In this document: one piece after another, positions 1 through 6,923 of the stretch
Position numbering within the stretch: position 1 is the stretch's first letter
Layout: each line of letters starts with the position of its first letter
Origin: Candidatus Uhrbacteria bacterium
GTDB lineage: Bacteria; Patescibacteriota; Patescibacteriia; UBA9934; GWF2-40-263
Length of the DNA stretch: 23,193 bases
Assembly: GCA_903831335.1 (NCBI GenBank)
Contig: CAIKXH010000160.1
Coordinates: forward strand, 1 to 23,193
Reading direction: 5' to 3'
The notes under the pieces: generated by a model
Databases searched by the model: none
What the model was told of the DNA's origin: nothing
Seen by the model: only the letters and a program-made list of their open reading frames with translations
Translations under genes and position numbers: made by a program

Positions 1-2
1 AA

Positions 3-1601
3 GTGTATCGAACAGCTGCGTCAAAAAAGTCTGCGCTTGAGCGAACAGAACTCCAAAAAGAAAAGACGGGAGTTTTTACGGGGGCGTATGCGACGAATCC
101 AGCGAACGGGGAACAGATTCCTGTTTGGGTCGCGGATTATGTAATAACAACGTACGGAACCGGAGCGATCATGGCAGTGCCGGCGCATGACGAGCGTGAT
201 TTTGAGTTTGCAAAGAAGTATCAATTACCAATAAAAAAAGTTGTTACTCTCGATGGTGATTTTTCTGATGTTAATCTGGATAAAGCGTTTACGCTTGAAG
301 GTGTTGCGGTCCGATCGGATTTTCTCGACGGTCTCGCGACCGTAGACGCAAAACAAAAAATGATTGCTTGGCTTGAAGAAAAACAAATTGGAAACGCAAA
401 AACAACGTTTCGTATTCGTGATTGGCTTGTCTCTCGCCAACGTTACTGGGGAGCGCCGATTCCAATTATTTGGTGTGAAGAACATGGAGCGCAGCCCGTC
501 GAAGAATCTCAGTTGCCTGTTGAACTTCCGACAGATGTGGACTTTAAACCGACAGGAGAATCTCCGCTTGTGGATTCAAAAACATTTCATGATGTGAAAT
601 GTCCTGTGTGTGGAAAAGCCGCTCGTCGTGAATCGGACACAATGGATACATTCGTGGATTCATCATGGTACTACTTACGTTATACAGATCCGCACAACAC
701 AAATGCATTCGCAGACAAATCAAAGATTGATTACTGGTGTCCTGTTGACCTCTATCTCGGCGGAGCAGAACATGCGGTCATGCATTTGTTGTACTCACGA
801 TTCTTTGCATACGCACTTCATGATCTCGGTTACCTTAAATTCGAAGAACCCTTCTTGAAACTGAAAAACCAAGGTCTGATTTTGGGACCGGATGGAGATA
901 AGATGTCGAAGTCAAAAGGAAACGTCGTGAATCCAGATGATGTGGTGATGGAATATGGGGCAGATGCGCTTCGGTTGTATGAAATGTTCATGGGGCCACT
1001 CGAAGATAATAAACCGTGGGATACCAGAGGTGTTGTGGGAGTGAGACGTTTCTTGGATAAGGTTTACAATTTGTCATTGCGAGCGGAGCGAAGCAATCCT
1101 TCCGAAAAGATTGCCGCGTCGTCGAAGACTCCTCCTCGCAATGACATGAAGGTTCTGCACAAAGCGATTAAAAAAATCACAGAAGATCTTCAGGAATTAA
1201 AATTCAATACAGCGATTTCTCAGTTGATGATTGTCTCGAATGCGTTTTCGGATGCGTCGGATATCGCACAAGAGACGTTTGAAGCATTCCTGAAACTTCT
1301 TGCGCCGCTCGCGCCACACATCGCCGAGGAGCTCTGGGAACAACTTGGGCATACAACTTCGATCTTCATAGAGCCGTGGCCGACATTTGATCCAGCGCTT
1401 ATCGTCGATGACATGGTCACAATGGGCGTGCAGGTCAACGGAAAAGTGCGCGGAACAATAGAAATTGCACCGGACGCAGATGAGGCAACGGCAAAAAATC
1501 TTGCGATCATCGAACCAAATGTATTGAAGTGGATAGAAGGAAAAGAGATTGCAAAGATTATTTATGTGCCAGGAAAAATCTTTAATATTGTGGTGAAATA
1601 A
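3..1601 (+). CDS. leuS: Leucyl-tRNA synthetase, C-terminal part (5' end outside window)
   Basis: Class I aminoacyl-tRNA synthetase that charges tRNA-Leu with leucine in the cytoplasm. The window opens inside the CP1 editing domain: GTGAIMAVPAHDERD near residue 54 of the visible part is the conserved editing-site region. It continues through the catalytic core (DTMDTFVDSSWYYLRY, then KMSKSKGN at visible residues 300-307) into the anticodon-binding helical bundle and the C-terminal domain with VNGKVRG. About 532 residues are visible; the rest of the gene lies upstream. The stop TAA is at 1599-1601. Odd feature: 25 residues beginning LRAERSNPSEK, at 1072-1146, are encoded by a palindromic mini-repeat inserted in frame between the ...FLDKVYNL helix and the LHKAIKKITEDLQ helix. 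Identification is very secure. Confidence 0.97.
   Translation: MYRTAASKKSALERTELQKEKTGVFTGAYATNPANGEQIPVWVADYVITTYGTGAIMAVPAHDERDFEFAKKYQLPIKKVVTLDGDFSDVNLDKAFTLEGVAVRSDFLDGLATVDAKQKMIAWLEEKQIGNAKTTFRIRDWLVSRQRYWGAPIPIIWCEEHGAQPVEESQLPVELPTDVDFKPTGESPLVDSKTFHDVKCPVCGKAARRESDTMDTFVDSSWYYLRYTDPHNTNAFADKSKIDYWCPVDLYLGGAEHAVMHLLYSRFFAYALHDLGYLKFEEPFLKLKNQGLILGPDGDKMSKSKGNVVNPDDVVMEYGADALRLYEMFMGPLEDNKPWDTRGVVGVRRFLDKVYNLSLRAERSNPSEKIAASSKTPPRNDMKVLHKAIKKITEDLQELKFNTAISQLMIVSNAFSDASDIAQETFEAFLKLLAPLAPHIAEELWEQLGHTTSIFIEPWPTFDPALIVDDMVTMGVQVNGKVRGTIEIAPDADEATAKNLAIIEPNVLKWIEGKEIAKIIYVPGKIFNIVVK
1072..1146. repeat. Palindromic mini-repeat inserted in frame in leuS
   Basis: A 75-base element has perfect 12-base terminal inverted repeats (TGTCATTGCGAG at 1072-1083 and CTCGCAATGACA at 1135-1146). 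It also has an inner inverted pair (GCAATC / GATTGC). Its length is exactly 25 codons, so the LeuRS frame is kept. The encoded peptide (LRAERSNP...PPRNDM) is typical of dispersed palindromes that sit both between and inside bacterial genes. Confidence 0.85.
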
Positions 1602-1606
1602 ATTTA

Positions 1607-1684
1607 TGTCATTCTGAGCGCAGCGAAGAATCTCTTCGTGTGTAACTCGAGATCCTTCGGTCGTCGAACTCTCTCAGGATGACA
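1607..1684. repeat. Palindromic mini-repeat between leuS and ugd
   Basis: This element runs from TGTCATTCTGAG (1607-1618) to CTCAGGATGACA (1673-1684), which are inverted repeats matching at 11 of 12 positions. It belongs to the same general class as the leuS insertion but has a different interior (GAAGAATCTC, and GAGATCCTTCGG followed by TCGTCGAACT). It fills nearly all of the gap between leuS and ugd, ending 10 bases before the ugd start. A related half-element lies at 13768-13802. Confidence 0.8.
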
Positions 1685-1694
1685 TTGAACTATT

Positions 1695-3005
1695 ATGAAC
1701 ATCGTCATCATCGGAACCGGCTATGTTGGTCTTACGTCTGCGCTTGGATATACACAATTTGGACATAGAGTTGCGTGTGTGGATGTGGATGCAGCAAAAA
1801 TTGCCCAATTAGATTTAGGACACGTTCCATTTTATGAAGCAGGACTTGCGGATGTTTTGCATGTTGCGCAAGAAGCGGGAACGATCATTTTTACCACAGA
1901 CCTTGCTTCTGTTTTAACAGAAGCAGAACTTGTTTTGTTTGCGGTTGGAACTCCGTCAACCTCCACAGGAGAGGCAAATTTATCGTTTCTGGATCAGGCC
2001 GCAAAACAAGTAGGACAGTCGCTTGATCACGAAGCATTGCTTGTGATTAAAAGTACTGTTCCCGTTGGAACAAATCGTCGCATTCTTAAAATCGTTCGTG
2101 ACACAATGTCAGAAGCTGGTCGCAGTGATCTTACAAGTCTGATTCAGATCGCTTCTTTGCCAGAGTTTTTGCGTGAAGGAAGTGCGCTTTCGGATTTCAT
2201 GATGCCTGAGCGTGTTGTTGTGGGTGCAGATGATGAAGTTGCATATCGATTGATTGAAGAACTGCATCGTGGTATTCAAACCACATGGGTGAAGACAACG
2301 ATTGAAACAGCCGAGCTCACAAAGTATGCGGCAAACGCCATGCTTGCGACGAAGATCTCTTTTATTAATGAGATTGCAAACATTGCAGAGCGCACAGGAG
2401 CAAACGTTGTTGATATTGCTCATGGAATCGGACTTGATTCACGTATTGGTCCACATTTTTTGCAGGCGGGGATTGGGTATGGTGGCTCATGTTTTCCAAA
2501 AGACGTTTCAGCCCTTCGCCAAATTGCCGGATCGAAAGGATATGATTTCAAATTATTGTCCGCGGTGATTGAAGTGAATAATCGCCAGCGCGATGTATTT
2601 GTGAAAAAGATTCAAGACGTTCTTGGTCACATAAAAGGACGTCGTATTGCCGTGTGGGGATTGTCGTTTAAAGCGGGTACAGATGATATTCGTGAATCCG
2701 CGAGTATTGATATTGTGCGCCGTCTTTATGGACTAGGAGCAGAGATTGTTGCATTTGACCCAGAGGCAATGGAGGCAGCAAAGAGTGTGTTACCTGATGG
2801 AATTCAGTTTGCCGGAACAGCCATCGATGCCTCTGAAGGGGCGGAAGCACTTATTGTTTTGACCGAATGGCCGGAATTTAAGGAAGTTTCGTTTGGAACA
2901 CTGAAGACAAGAATGATTGATCCAATTGTTTTTGATGGAAGAAATTATTTACGTGATGTTCATCTTGAAAAGTTCGGGTTTACCTATGTGGGAGTTGGAA
3001 TTTAA
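1695..3005 (+). CDS. ugd: UDP-glucose 6-dehydrogenase
   Basis: Oxidises UDP-glucose to UDP-glucuronate with two NAD+, supplying precursor for surface polysaccharide in the cytoplasm. The 436-residue length is normal. The Rossmann signature GTGYVGLT is at residues 7-14. The catalytic cysteine is C266 in GYGGSCFPKD, and the C-terminal UDP-binding domain contains WGLSFKAGTDDIRESAS. The ATG at 1695 starts right at the conserved MNIVIIGTGYVG, so the start is firm. No SD site is visible; the upstream bases belong to a palindromic repeat. comEC starts 20 bases before the ugd stop, so the two are probably co-transcribed. As an NAD consumer it is notable in a window that also holds an NAD operon, but I see no direct link. 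Confidence 0.95.
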   Translation: MNIVIIGTGYVGLTSALGYTQFGHRVACVDVDAAKIAQLDLGHVPFYEAGLADVLHVAQEAGTIIFTTDLASVLTEAELVLFAVGTPSTSTGEANLSFLDQAAKQVGQSLDHEALLVIKSTVPVGTNRRILKIVRDTMSEAGRSDLTSLIQIASLPEFLREGSALSDFMMPERVVVGADDEVAYRLIEELHRGIQTTWVKTTIETAELTKYAANAMLATKISFINEIANIAERTGANVVDIAHGIGLDSRIGPHFLQAGIGYGGSCFPKDVSALRQIAGSKGYDFKLLSAVIEVNNRQRDVFVKKIQDVLGHIKGRRIAVWGLSFKAGTDDIRESASIDIVRRLYGLGAEIVAFDPEAMEAAKSVLPDGIQFAGTAIDASEGAEALIVLTEWPEFKEVSFGTLKTRMIDPIVFDGRNYLRDVHLEKFGFTYVGVGI

Positions 3006-4482
3006 GAAAATCATTGCATCGCCATCAAGAACATTTGCTCTTCTTGCGGCGATGTTTTGTTTTGGAATTTTATTTGGGCCTCTTGCGATTTCTGTTTCGA
3101 CAAGTGTGTTTGTGATTGTGCTTGGATGCTTGATTTTACTTTTTACGTTTCTGCCAATCCGTTCACATCAGATGATTGCACTCGCATTCTTTCTATTTGT
3201 GTTTGGATTATTTCGATACGCACAAAGCGAGATTCCAAAAAATATTCCAACCGTGCGTGATCGGGTGGGTGAGATTGTCCGTGTAGAAGGGGATGTGGTT
3301 TCAGAACCATCGATGGGTGCAAAGTCGCAGCAGGTCACGATCGGATCTGTGTCTATTGGCGACAAGCCTGTATTTGGGAACCTCCTGATCTCCCTCCCCT
3401 TACCAAAGGGAGGGCAGGGGTGGGGTCCTGTTGTGTATGGCGATCATTTGGTTTTTTCATGCTCCATACAAATTCCTCGTCCATTCAGTGGGTTTGCCTA
3501 TGACCGCTATCTTCAAGCAAAAGGGACGCTTGCTCTGTGTCGATTTCCACACGATCTTGATCGTATCGCATCGAAACAAATCTCTGTCACGGGTTCCATT
3601 CTTTCTTTCAAAAATTCCCTTGTGGAAAAAATGAAACAACTATTTCCGGAACCGCACGCCTCGTTTTTATTTGGTCTTGTTTTTGGAGGAAGTGTTGGGC
3701 TTGATAAAGATATTCAAAATGATTTTTCAAAAACAGGAATGACACACATCTTGGCCGCATCTGGGTTTAATGTGTCTTTATTTACATTTGTCTTTTACGG
3801 ATTTATTGCAACCCATCTCGGAAGGAAACGTGGGGCGGTCGCAACGGCTGTTTTACTTGTTGTCTACGTTATTATGGCGGGCGCAACAGCGGCTGTTATA
3901 CGAGCGGCCGTGTTCGGAATGGTTCTTCTCGCTGGCTCTGCAATTGGACGTCGTGCACATGTGGTGAATGCCTTGTTGTTCACCGCTTCTCTCATGCTTT
4001 TTTGGAATCCTCGTTGGCTTCTCGACGACGTCGGATTTCAACTTTCCTTTGTGGCATTTGCGGCAATCATGTTTGTTGCCCCAAAGCTCGAGGAGCGTCT
4101 CGCGTTCATTCCCGAAACGTTCGGGATTCGTGATGCGCTTGCAGGTTCACTCTCGGCAATTTTTCTTACACTTCCGATCATCCTCTGGCAGTTCGGATCT
4201 GTTTCACTCATCGCCCCGTTTGCGAACGTCTTTGTCTTACCGCTTCTTCCTCTTCTCATGTTTTACACGATCGCCATCTTACCAATCGCTTGGTTGTCGA
4301 TTCCAGTCGCAAAAGTTATCGCCATTCCATCCCTTTTTGGATCAAAATATATTTTATCCATGATTTCCATCTTTGCTTCACCGTCTTTTGCTTCTGTTTC
4401 TGTTCCATCCGCCCAGATTGTGGCTGTGGTGGTCGCGATTTTGATGGGGATTGGATCCGTTGTCTATTTTCGAAAGACGTGA
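2986..4482 (+). CDS. comEC: ComEC/Rec2-type DNA-uptake channel protein (short form)
   Basis: Polytopic inner-membrane protein expected to form the channel for single-stranded DNA during natural transformation. It has 498 residues from the ATG at 2986, which overlaps ugd by 20 bases. An upstream in-frame start at 2917 would add only ugd-overlapping residues with no SD. Order: N-terminal membrane segments (residues ~10-65), an OB-fold-like DUF4131 region (~70-200), then the Competence domain with FGLVFGGSVGLDKDI and HILAASGFNVSLF (~228-265), followed by many hydrophobic helices to the end. The C-terminal metallo-beta-lactamase domain of full-length ComEC is absent. A palindromic G/C-rich repeat at 3389-3427 adds about 12 residues (PLPKGGQGWGP) to the OB-like region without breaking the frame. 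Confidence 0.88.
   Translation: MWELEFKKIIASPSRTFALLAAMFCFGILFGPLAISVSTSVFVIVLGCLILLFTFLPIRSHQMIALAFFLFVFGLFRYAQSEIPKNIPTVRDRVGEIVRVEGDVVSEPSMGAKSQQVTIGSVSIGDKPVFGNLLISLPLPKGGQGWGPVVYGDHLVFSCSIQIPRPFSGFAYDRYLQAKGTLALCRFPHDLDRIASKQISVTGSILSFKNSLVEKMKQLFPEPHASFLFGLVFGGSVGLDKDIQNDFSKTGMTHILAASGFNVSLFTFVFYGFIATHLGRKRGAVATAVLLVVYVIMAGATAAVIRAAVFGMVLLAGSAIGRRAHVVNALLFTASLMLFWNPRWLLDDVGFQLSFVAFAAIMFVAPKLEERLAFIPETFGIRDALAGSLSAIFLTLPIILWQFGSVSLIAPFANVFVLPLLPLLMFYTIAILPIAWLSIPVAKVIAIPSLFGSKYILSMISIFASPSFASVSVPSAQIVAVVVAILMGIGSVVYFRKT
3389..3427. repeat. In-frame CCTCCC...GGGAGGG mini-repeat within comEC
   Basis: The stretch contains CTCCCTCCCCTTACC followed by AAAGGGAGGGCAGGGGTGG. It is an imperfect hairpin (CCCTCCC / GGGAGGG) with a trailing G-rich arm. 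Its composition is unlike the surrounding comEC sequence and it encodes a proline/glycine-rich loop. Similar C-rich/G-rich palindromes are widespread dispersed repeats in bacterial genomes; a related form lies at 8110-8148. Confidence 0.65.
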
Positions 4483-4516
4483 TAATCTTGCGACAAATTC
4501 ATTCATAATTAGTAGG

Positions 4517-4587
4517 TAGTAGGAGGTAGCGAGTAGCGAGGTTCTGTAAACGTTTTATTGAACCTCGCTACTTGCTACTCGCTACTA
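4517..4587. repeat. Long inverted repeat with 28-base arms before ndk
   Basis: The left arm (4517-4544) and right arm (4560-4587) are reverse complements with four mismatches over 28 bases. Each is built from TAGCGAG-like heptamers and ends GAGGTTC / GAACCTC. The loop is 15 bases. There is no T-tract after the right arm, only a run of C, so this looks like a dispersed palindromic element rather than an intrinsic terminator. It fills the comEC-ndk gap and ends 10 bases before the ndk ATG. Confidence 0.8.
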
Positions 4588-4597
4588 ACCCCCCCCT

Positions 4598-5056
4598 ATG
4601 GCCGACATCCAACGTACACTCGTTCTCCTTAAACCAGACGCACTTCAACGTGATTTGCTCGGAGACATTATTTCTCGTTTTGAGCGAAAAGGACTCAAGA
4701 TTGCTGGACTCAAATTGTTTCAACTTTCTGATGAACAATTGAATGTGCATTACGCACACTTATCTGAAAAGGGATTCTTTGCAGATTTGAAAAAATTCAT
4801 GATGCACACACCAGTTGTTGGAATGGTGCTTGAAGGAATTGAAGCGGTTGCAGAAGTACGCAAGATTGTTGGTTCAACAAATCCACGTGAGGCAGATGCA
4901 GGAACCATTCGCGCAGATTTCTCCATGAATGTTTCTTCAAACCTAGTGCACGCTTCAGACTCTGTTGAAAATGCAGAAGCAGAAGTAAAACGCTTCTTTG
5001 CAGATGATCAGATTTTTGCCTATCAAAAAATTACAGATCAATACATTTTCGGTTAG
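4598..5056 (+). CDS. ndk: Nucleoside diphosphate kinase
   Basis: Transfers the gamma phosphate of ATP to NDPs through a phosphohistidine intermediate, balancing NTP and dNTP pools in the cytoplasm. At 152 residues it has normal family length. It begins with the conserved TLVLLKPDAL. The catalytic histidine lies in NLVHASDS (consensus N-x-x-H-(G/A)-S-D-S), followed by a canonical tail around EVKRFFADDQIFAY. The ATG at 4598 follows a C-rich run with no SD site. A strong intrinsic terminator directly follows, so ndk ends its transcription unit. Identification is very secure. Confidence 0.97.
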   Translation: MADIQRTLVLLKPDALQRDLLGDIISRFERKGLKIAGLKLFQLSDEQLNVHYAHLSEKGFFADLKKFMMHTPVVGMVLEGIEAVAEVRKIVGSTNPREADAGTIRADFSMNVSSNLVHASDSVENAEAEVKRFFADDQIFAYQKITDQYIFG

Positions 5057-5060
5057 TTTT

Positions 5061-5096
5061 AAAAACAGTCCTGATAATTATCAGGACTGTTTTTTT
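5061..5096 (+). terminator. Intrinsic terminator after ndk
   Basis: The hairpin has arms AACAGTCCTGAT / ATCAGGACTGTT around a two-base centre and is followed by a run of T. It starts 5 bases after the ndk stop. Confidence 0.93.
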
Positions 5097-5098
5097 GA

Positions 5099-5127
5099 TT
5101 GACAGATGCAAACAAAATCGATAAAGT
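5099..5127 (+). promoter_or_regulatory. Predicted sigma-70-type promoter for the RelA/SpoT-like gene
   Basis: A perfect -35 TTGACA (5099-5104) is followed after 17 bases by TAAAGT (5122-5127; 4 of 6 matches to TATAAT). Transcription would start near 5134, downstream of the in-frame TTG at 5099. This supports the ATG at 5159 as the real start of the next gene. Confidence 0.6.
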
Positions 5128-5158
5128 CCCATCTCGTTCTTTTGAGCTGGGGGACAAG

Positions 5159-6280
5159 ATGATTGAATGGAAACTTCTGCAGGAATGGCAAAAAGATTGG
5201 TTTCTTCCGAGTGAAGAAGCTGTGACAAAACGTCGGGTCTTTCTGCGTCGTGCGCTAAGTTATGAACAGTCGCACTTTTCGCGCGCTGTTCAGACGTTGC
5301 GATATGGACGCGTTCGGTTGATTGAAGTGTATGCCGATGTTTACACAGATCAGCTGGAAATGGATTCATCTGTTGCGCGCACAACCAATCTTGAACGTTT
5401 TTTGGAACTTGCCGTGCGGCCTGGGGCCAACGGTCTTCCTGATCCGCAACGTTGGTTTGAAGCAGTTAGTCGTTTTGATCAAGCGGTTTCGATCGCAAAA
5501 ATCGAAATGGAAGATTCGAACGAATCGTTGGATCGGGACATGTCTGATCTCATCGATTTTCTTTCTGCAGAACTCTTTGTGGATGGATTTGAAAAAATCG
5601 AAATCTATTGTTATCACAATCCAAAAAATGGATACGGCGTAAAAGCAGAAGACATCGGTATTGGAAAGACATTGTCGAGGCCTGGGTTTATGCAACGGAA
5701 ATCAGACCTGACGTGTCGAAAAACAGTACACAACGAACTTGCGTACATGCGTGACCGGATCAAGGATCCGTTTGCTGCATGGCTCAAAATGCAGCGTCAG
5801 ATTCATGATCCACACAAACAAGATCCCTTCATGGTGAATGACCGTTGTGGGTTGACGTTTATTGTAGAGAACATGCAGGAGCTGAATAATTTCGCTCCTC
5901 AACTCGTCGCACTTTTGCTCGAGGATGGTGGTAGAGAGATTGAATCGCTCGACATGAACCATCACACACAACAGAGCATTGATGCGAAAAACTCGCAGTC
6001 ATCATCTTCATACAAGGCAGCAAAAGCATTGATAGAGTGGCATGGTCGGGTGTTTGAATTTCAATTTCTCACACTGCATGACTACTTTACCATTAAGCGA
6101 TCACTGCTTGATTCCAATCATGATTTGTATCGTCTTCGTCAAACACTTGATCATTTTCTTCCACTTCTGTGGCCAAAGGAAATTTATGACATCGACTGGG
6201 TAAATCCGGGCGTGCGTCATACGCTTCGTACGTGGAAAATCAGTCAGCTTGGCTGGCGTGTGAACGGTGAAGAGCTATAG
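5159..6280 (+). CDS. Divergent RelA/SpoT-fold nucleotidyltransferase-like protein
   Basis: This 373-residue protein is not firmly assigned. Its C-terminal half follows the order of the (p)ppGpp synthetase fold. DRIKDPFAAWLKM (residues 199-211) resembles the GRIKSPxSIxxKM substrate loop. NDRCGLTFIV (227-236) resembles the catalytic-strand motif D-x-x-G-(I/L)-R-x-x-V. YKAAKAL (285-291) resembles YxSxHxx, and VFEFQFLT (298-305) resembles the VEIQIRT motif with its glutamate and glutamine. The usual arginine after DxxG and the histidine of YxSxH are not conserved, so activity is uncertain. The N-terminal ~190 residues are helical and unrecognised. The start ATG at 5159 has GGGGGA upstream and suits the predicted promoter; an in-frame TTG at 5099 falls in the -35 box. 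The gene stands alone between terminators. Confidence 0.6.
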   Translation: MIEWKLLQEWQKDWFLPSEEAVTKRRVFLRRALSYEQSHFSRAVQTLRYGRVRLIEVYADVYTDQLEMDSSVARTTNLERFLELAVRPGANGLPDPQRWFEAVSRFDQAVSIAKIEMEDSNESLDRDMSDLIDFLSAELFVDGFEKIEIYCYHNPKNGYGVKAEDIGIGKTLSRPGFMQRKSDLTCRKTVHNELAYMRDRIKDPFAAWLKMQRQIHDPHKQDPFMVNDRCGLTFIVENMQELNNFAPQLVALLLEDGGREIESLDMNHHTQQSIDAKNSQSSSSYKAAKALIEWHGRVFEFQFLTLHDYFTIKRSLLDSNHDLYRLRQTLDHFLPLLWPKEIYDIDWVNPGVRHTLRTWKISQLGWRVNGEEL

Positions 6281-6286
6281 GACACG

Positions 6287-6311
6287 GAGGTCATACAAGA
6301 CCTCTTTTTTA
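6287..6311 (+). terminator. Intrinsic terminator after the RelA/SpoT-like gene
   Basis: The stem GAGGTC (6287-6292) / GACCTC (6299-6304) has a six-base loop and is followed by TTTTTT. Confidence 0.85.
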
Positions 6312-6317
6312 TTTCCA

Positions 6318-6346
6318 TTGACATTTTTGTGTTTCCATCGTATCTT
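6318..6346 (+). promoter_or_regulatory. Predicted sigma-70-type promoter for the 155-residue protein
   Basis: A perfect TTGACA (6318-6323), a 17-base spacer and TATCTT (6341-6346) place transcription start near 6353. Initiation there rules out the long reading that begins at 6267 and supports a start at 6393. Confidence 0.65.
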
Positions 6347-6392
6347 CTGTCTCGCACCATTCGGTGTATTTCACAGTTCCATGGGGGAATGC

Positions 6393-6860
6393 ATGATTTT
6401 GGATCGTAGCCATCGATTATTGAGTCAGGTGCGGGAACTCAAACCGAGACCGCGCGCCGCCCTTCTTCAGGGAAAGATTACTCTTACTGAGGCCCAAGAG
6501 CTCTCGCAGCTCTCTCGGCTGAAAAGCAAGGGGATGAGTGCTCTCATTGACCGCTTGCACGTGCAACGGCACAAAGGATTTTCCGAAAGCATTCAGGTCG
6601 GTGAAGATTTGGAAGACATGCTCGTTCAAGAACTCGATCGCATGCCGGATCACGTGGCGCAGAAGTTTGTCGAAGGTTCCATCACCCTGCTGCAAGCGCG
6701 CCATGCGACACAAGAAAAGCATGGCCGAAGGAAGCTTGCGCTCATGAATCGCGTGAACGCGGCCATGGTCATTCCGAATCGGTATCGTGTTCCTGCTCAA
6801 GTTGTGGGATCCATCGGTGTTCAGGATCGCGCCTTGCGCTCGGCAAGTTCGCGTCATTGA
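6393..6860 (+). CDS. Hypothetical helical protein, 155 residues
   Basis: Unrecognised. The ATG at 6393 is chosen because GGGGGAA lies 4-5 bases upstream and a good promoter sits at 6318-6346; an ATG at 6381 is also in frame. The protein is rich in Arg, Leu, Gln and His, predicted soluble and mostly helical, with no signal peptide or membrane segment. Two segments look like copies of one short unit: LLQGKITLTEAQELSQ (residues ~24-39) and FVEGSITLLQARHATQ (~91-106). Both follow the pattern (Q/E)G-x-ITL-x-x-A-x. That pattern recalls the helix in ParB-like proteins that reads G-x-(I/L)-x-x-x-x-A, but this is only a resemblance. It has its own promoter and terminator. Function unknown. Confidence 0.7.
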   Translation: MILDRSHRLLSQVRELKPRPRAALLQGKITLTEAQELSQLSRLKSKGMSALIDRLHVQRHKGFSESIQVGEDLEDMLVQELDRMPDHVAQKFVEGSITLLQARHATQEKHGRRKLALMNRVNAAMVIPNRYRVPAQVVGSIGVQDRALRSASSRH

Positions 6861-6869
6861 TTCTTCTTG

Positions 6870-6893
6870 CCTCCAGACAATGGAGGTTTTTTT
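6870..6893 (+). terminator. Intrinsic terminator
   Basis: CCTCCA (6870-6875) / TGGAGG (6881-6886) with a five-base loop is followed by seven T. It ends transcription of the 155-residue gene. Confidence 0.88.
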
Positions 6894-6906
6894 ATTTCTT
6901 AAGCTT

Positions 6907-6915
6907 TGCTATTCT
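6907..6915 (+). promoter_or_regulatory. Possible extended -10 element for murI
   Basis: TG-C-TATTCT lies 8 bases before the murI ATG, directly after the preceding terminator. There is no recognisable -35 and no SD before murI. If used, the transcript would be leaderless or nearly so. Confidence 0.35.
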
Positions 6916-6923
6916 TCTTGAGT

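Noticed and set aside
4513..4590. CRISPR-like repeat array
   Set aside because: The TAGCGAG units are contiguous micro-repeats within one inverted repeat, with no spacers and no cas genes nearby.
6267..6392. N-terminal extension of the 155-residue protein as a signal peptide
   Set aside because: The hydrophobic extension is a translation of the preceding terminator and the promoter at 6287-6346.
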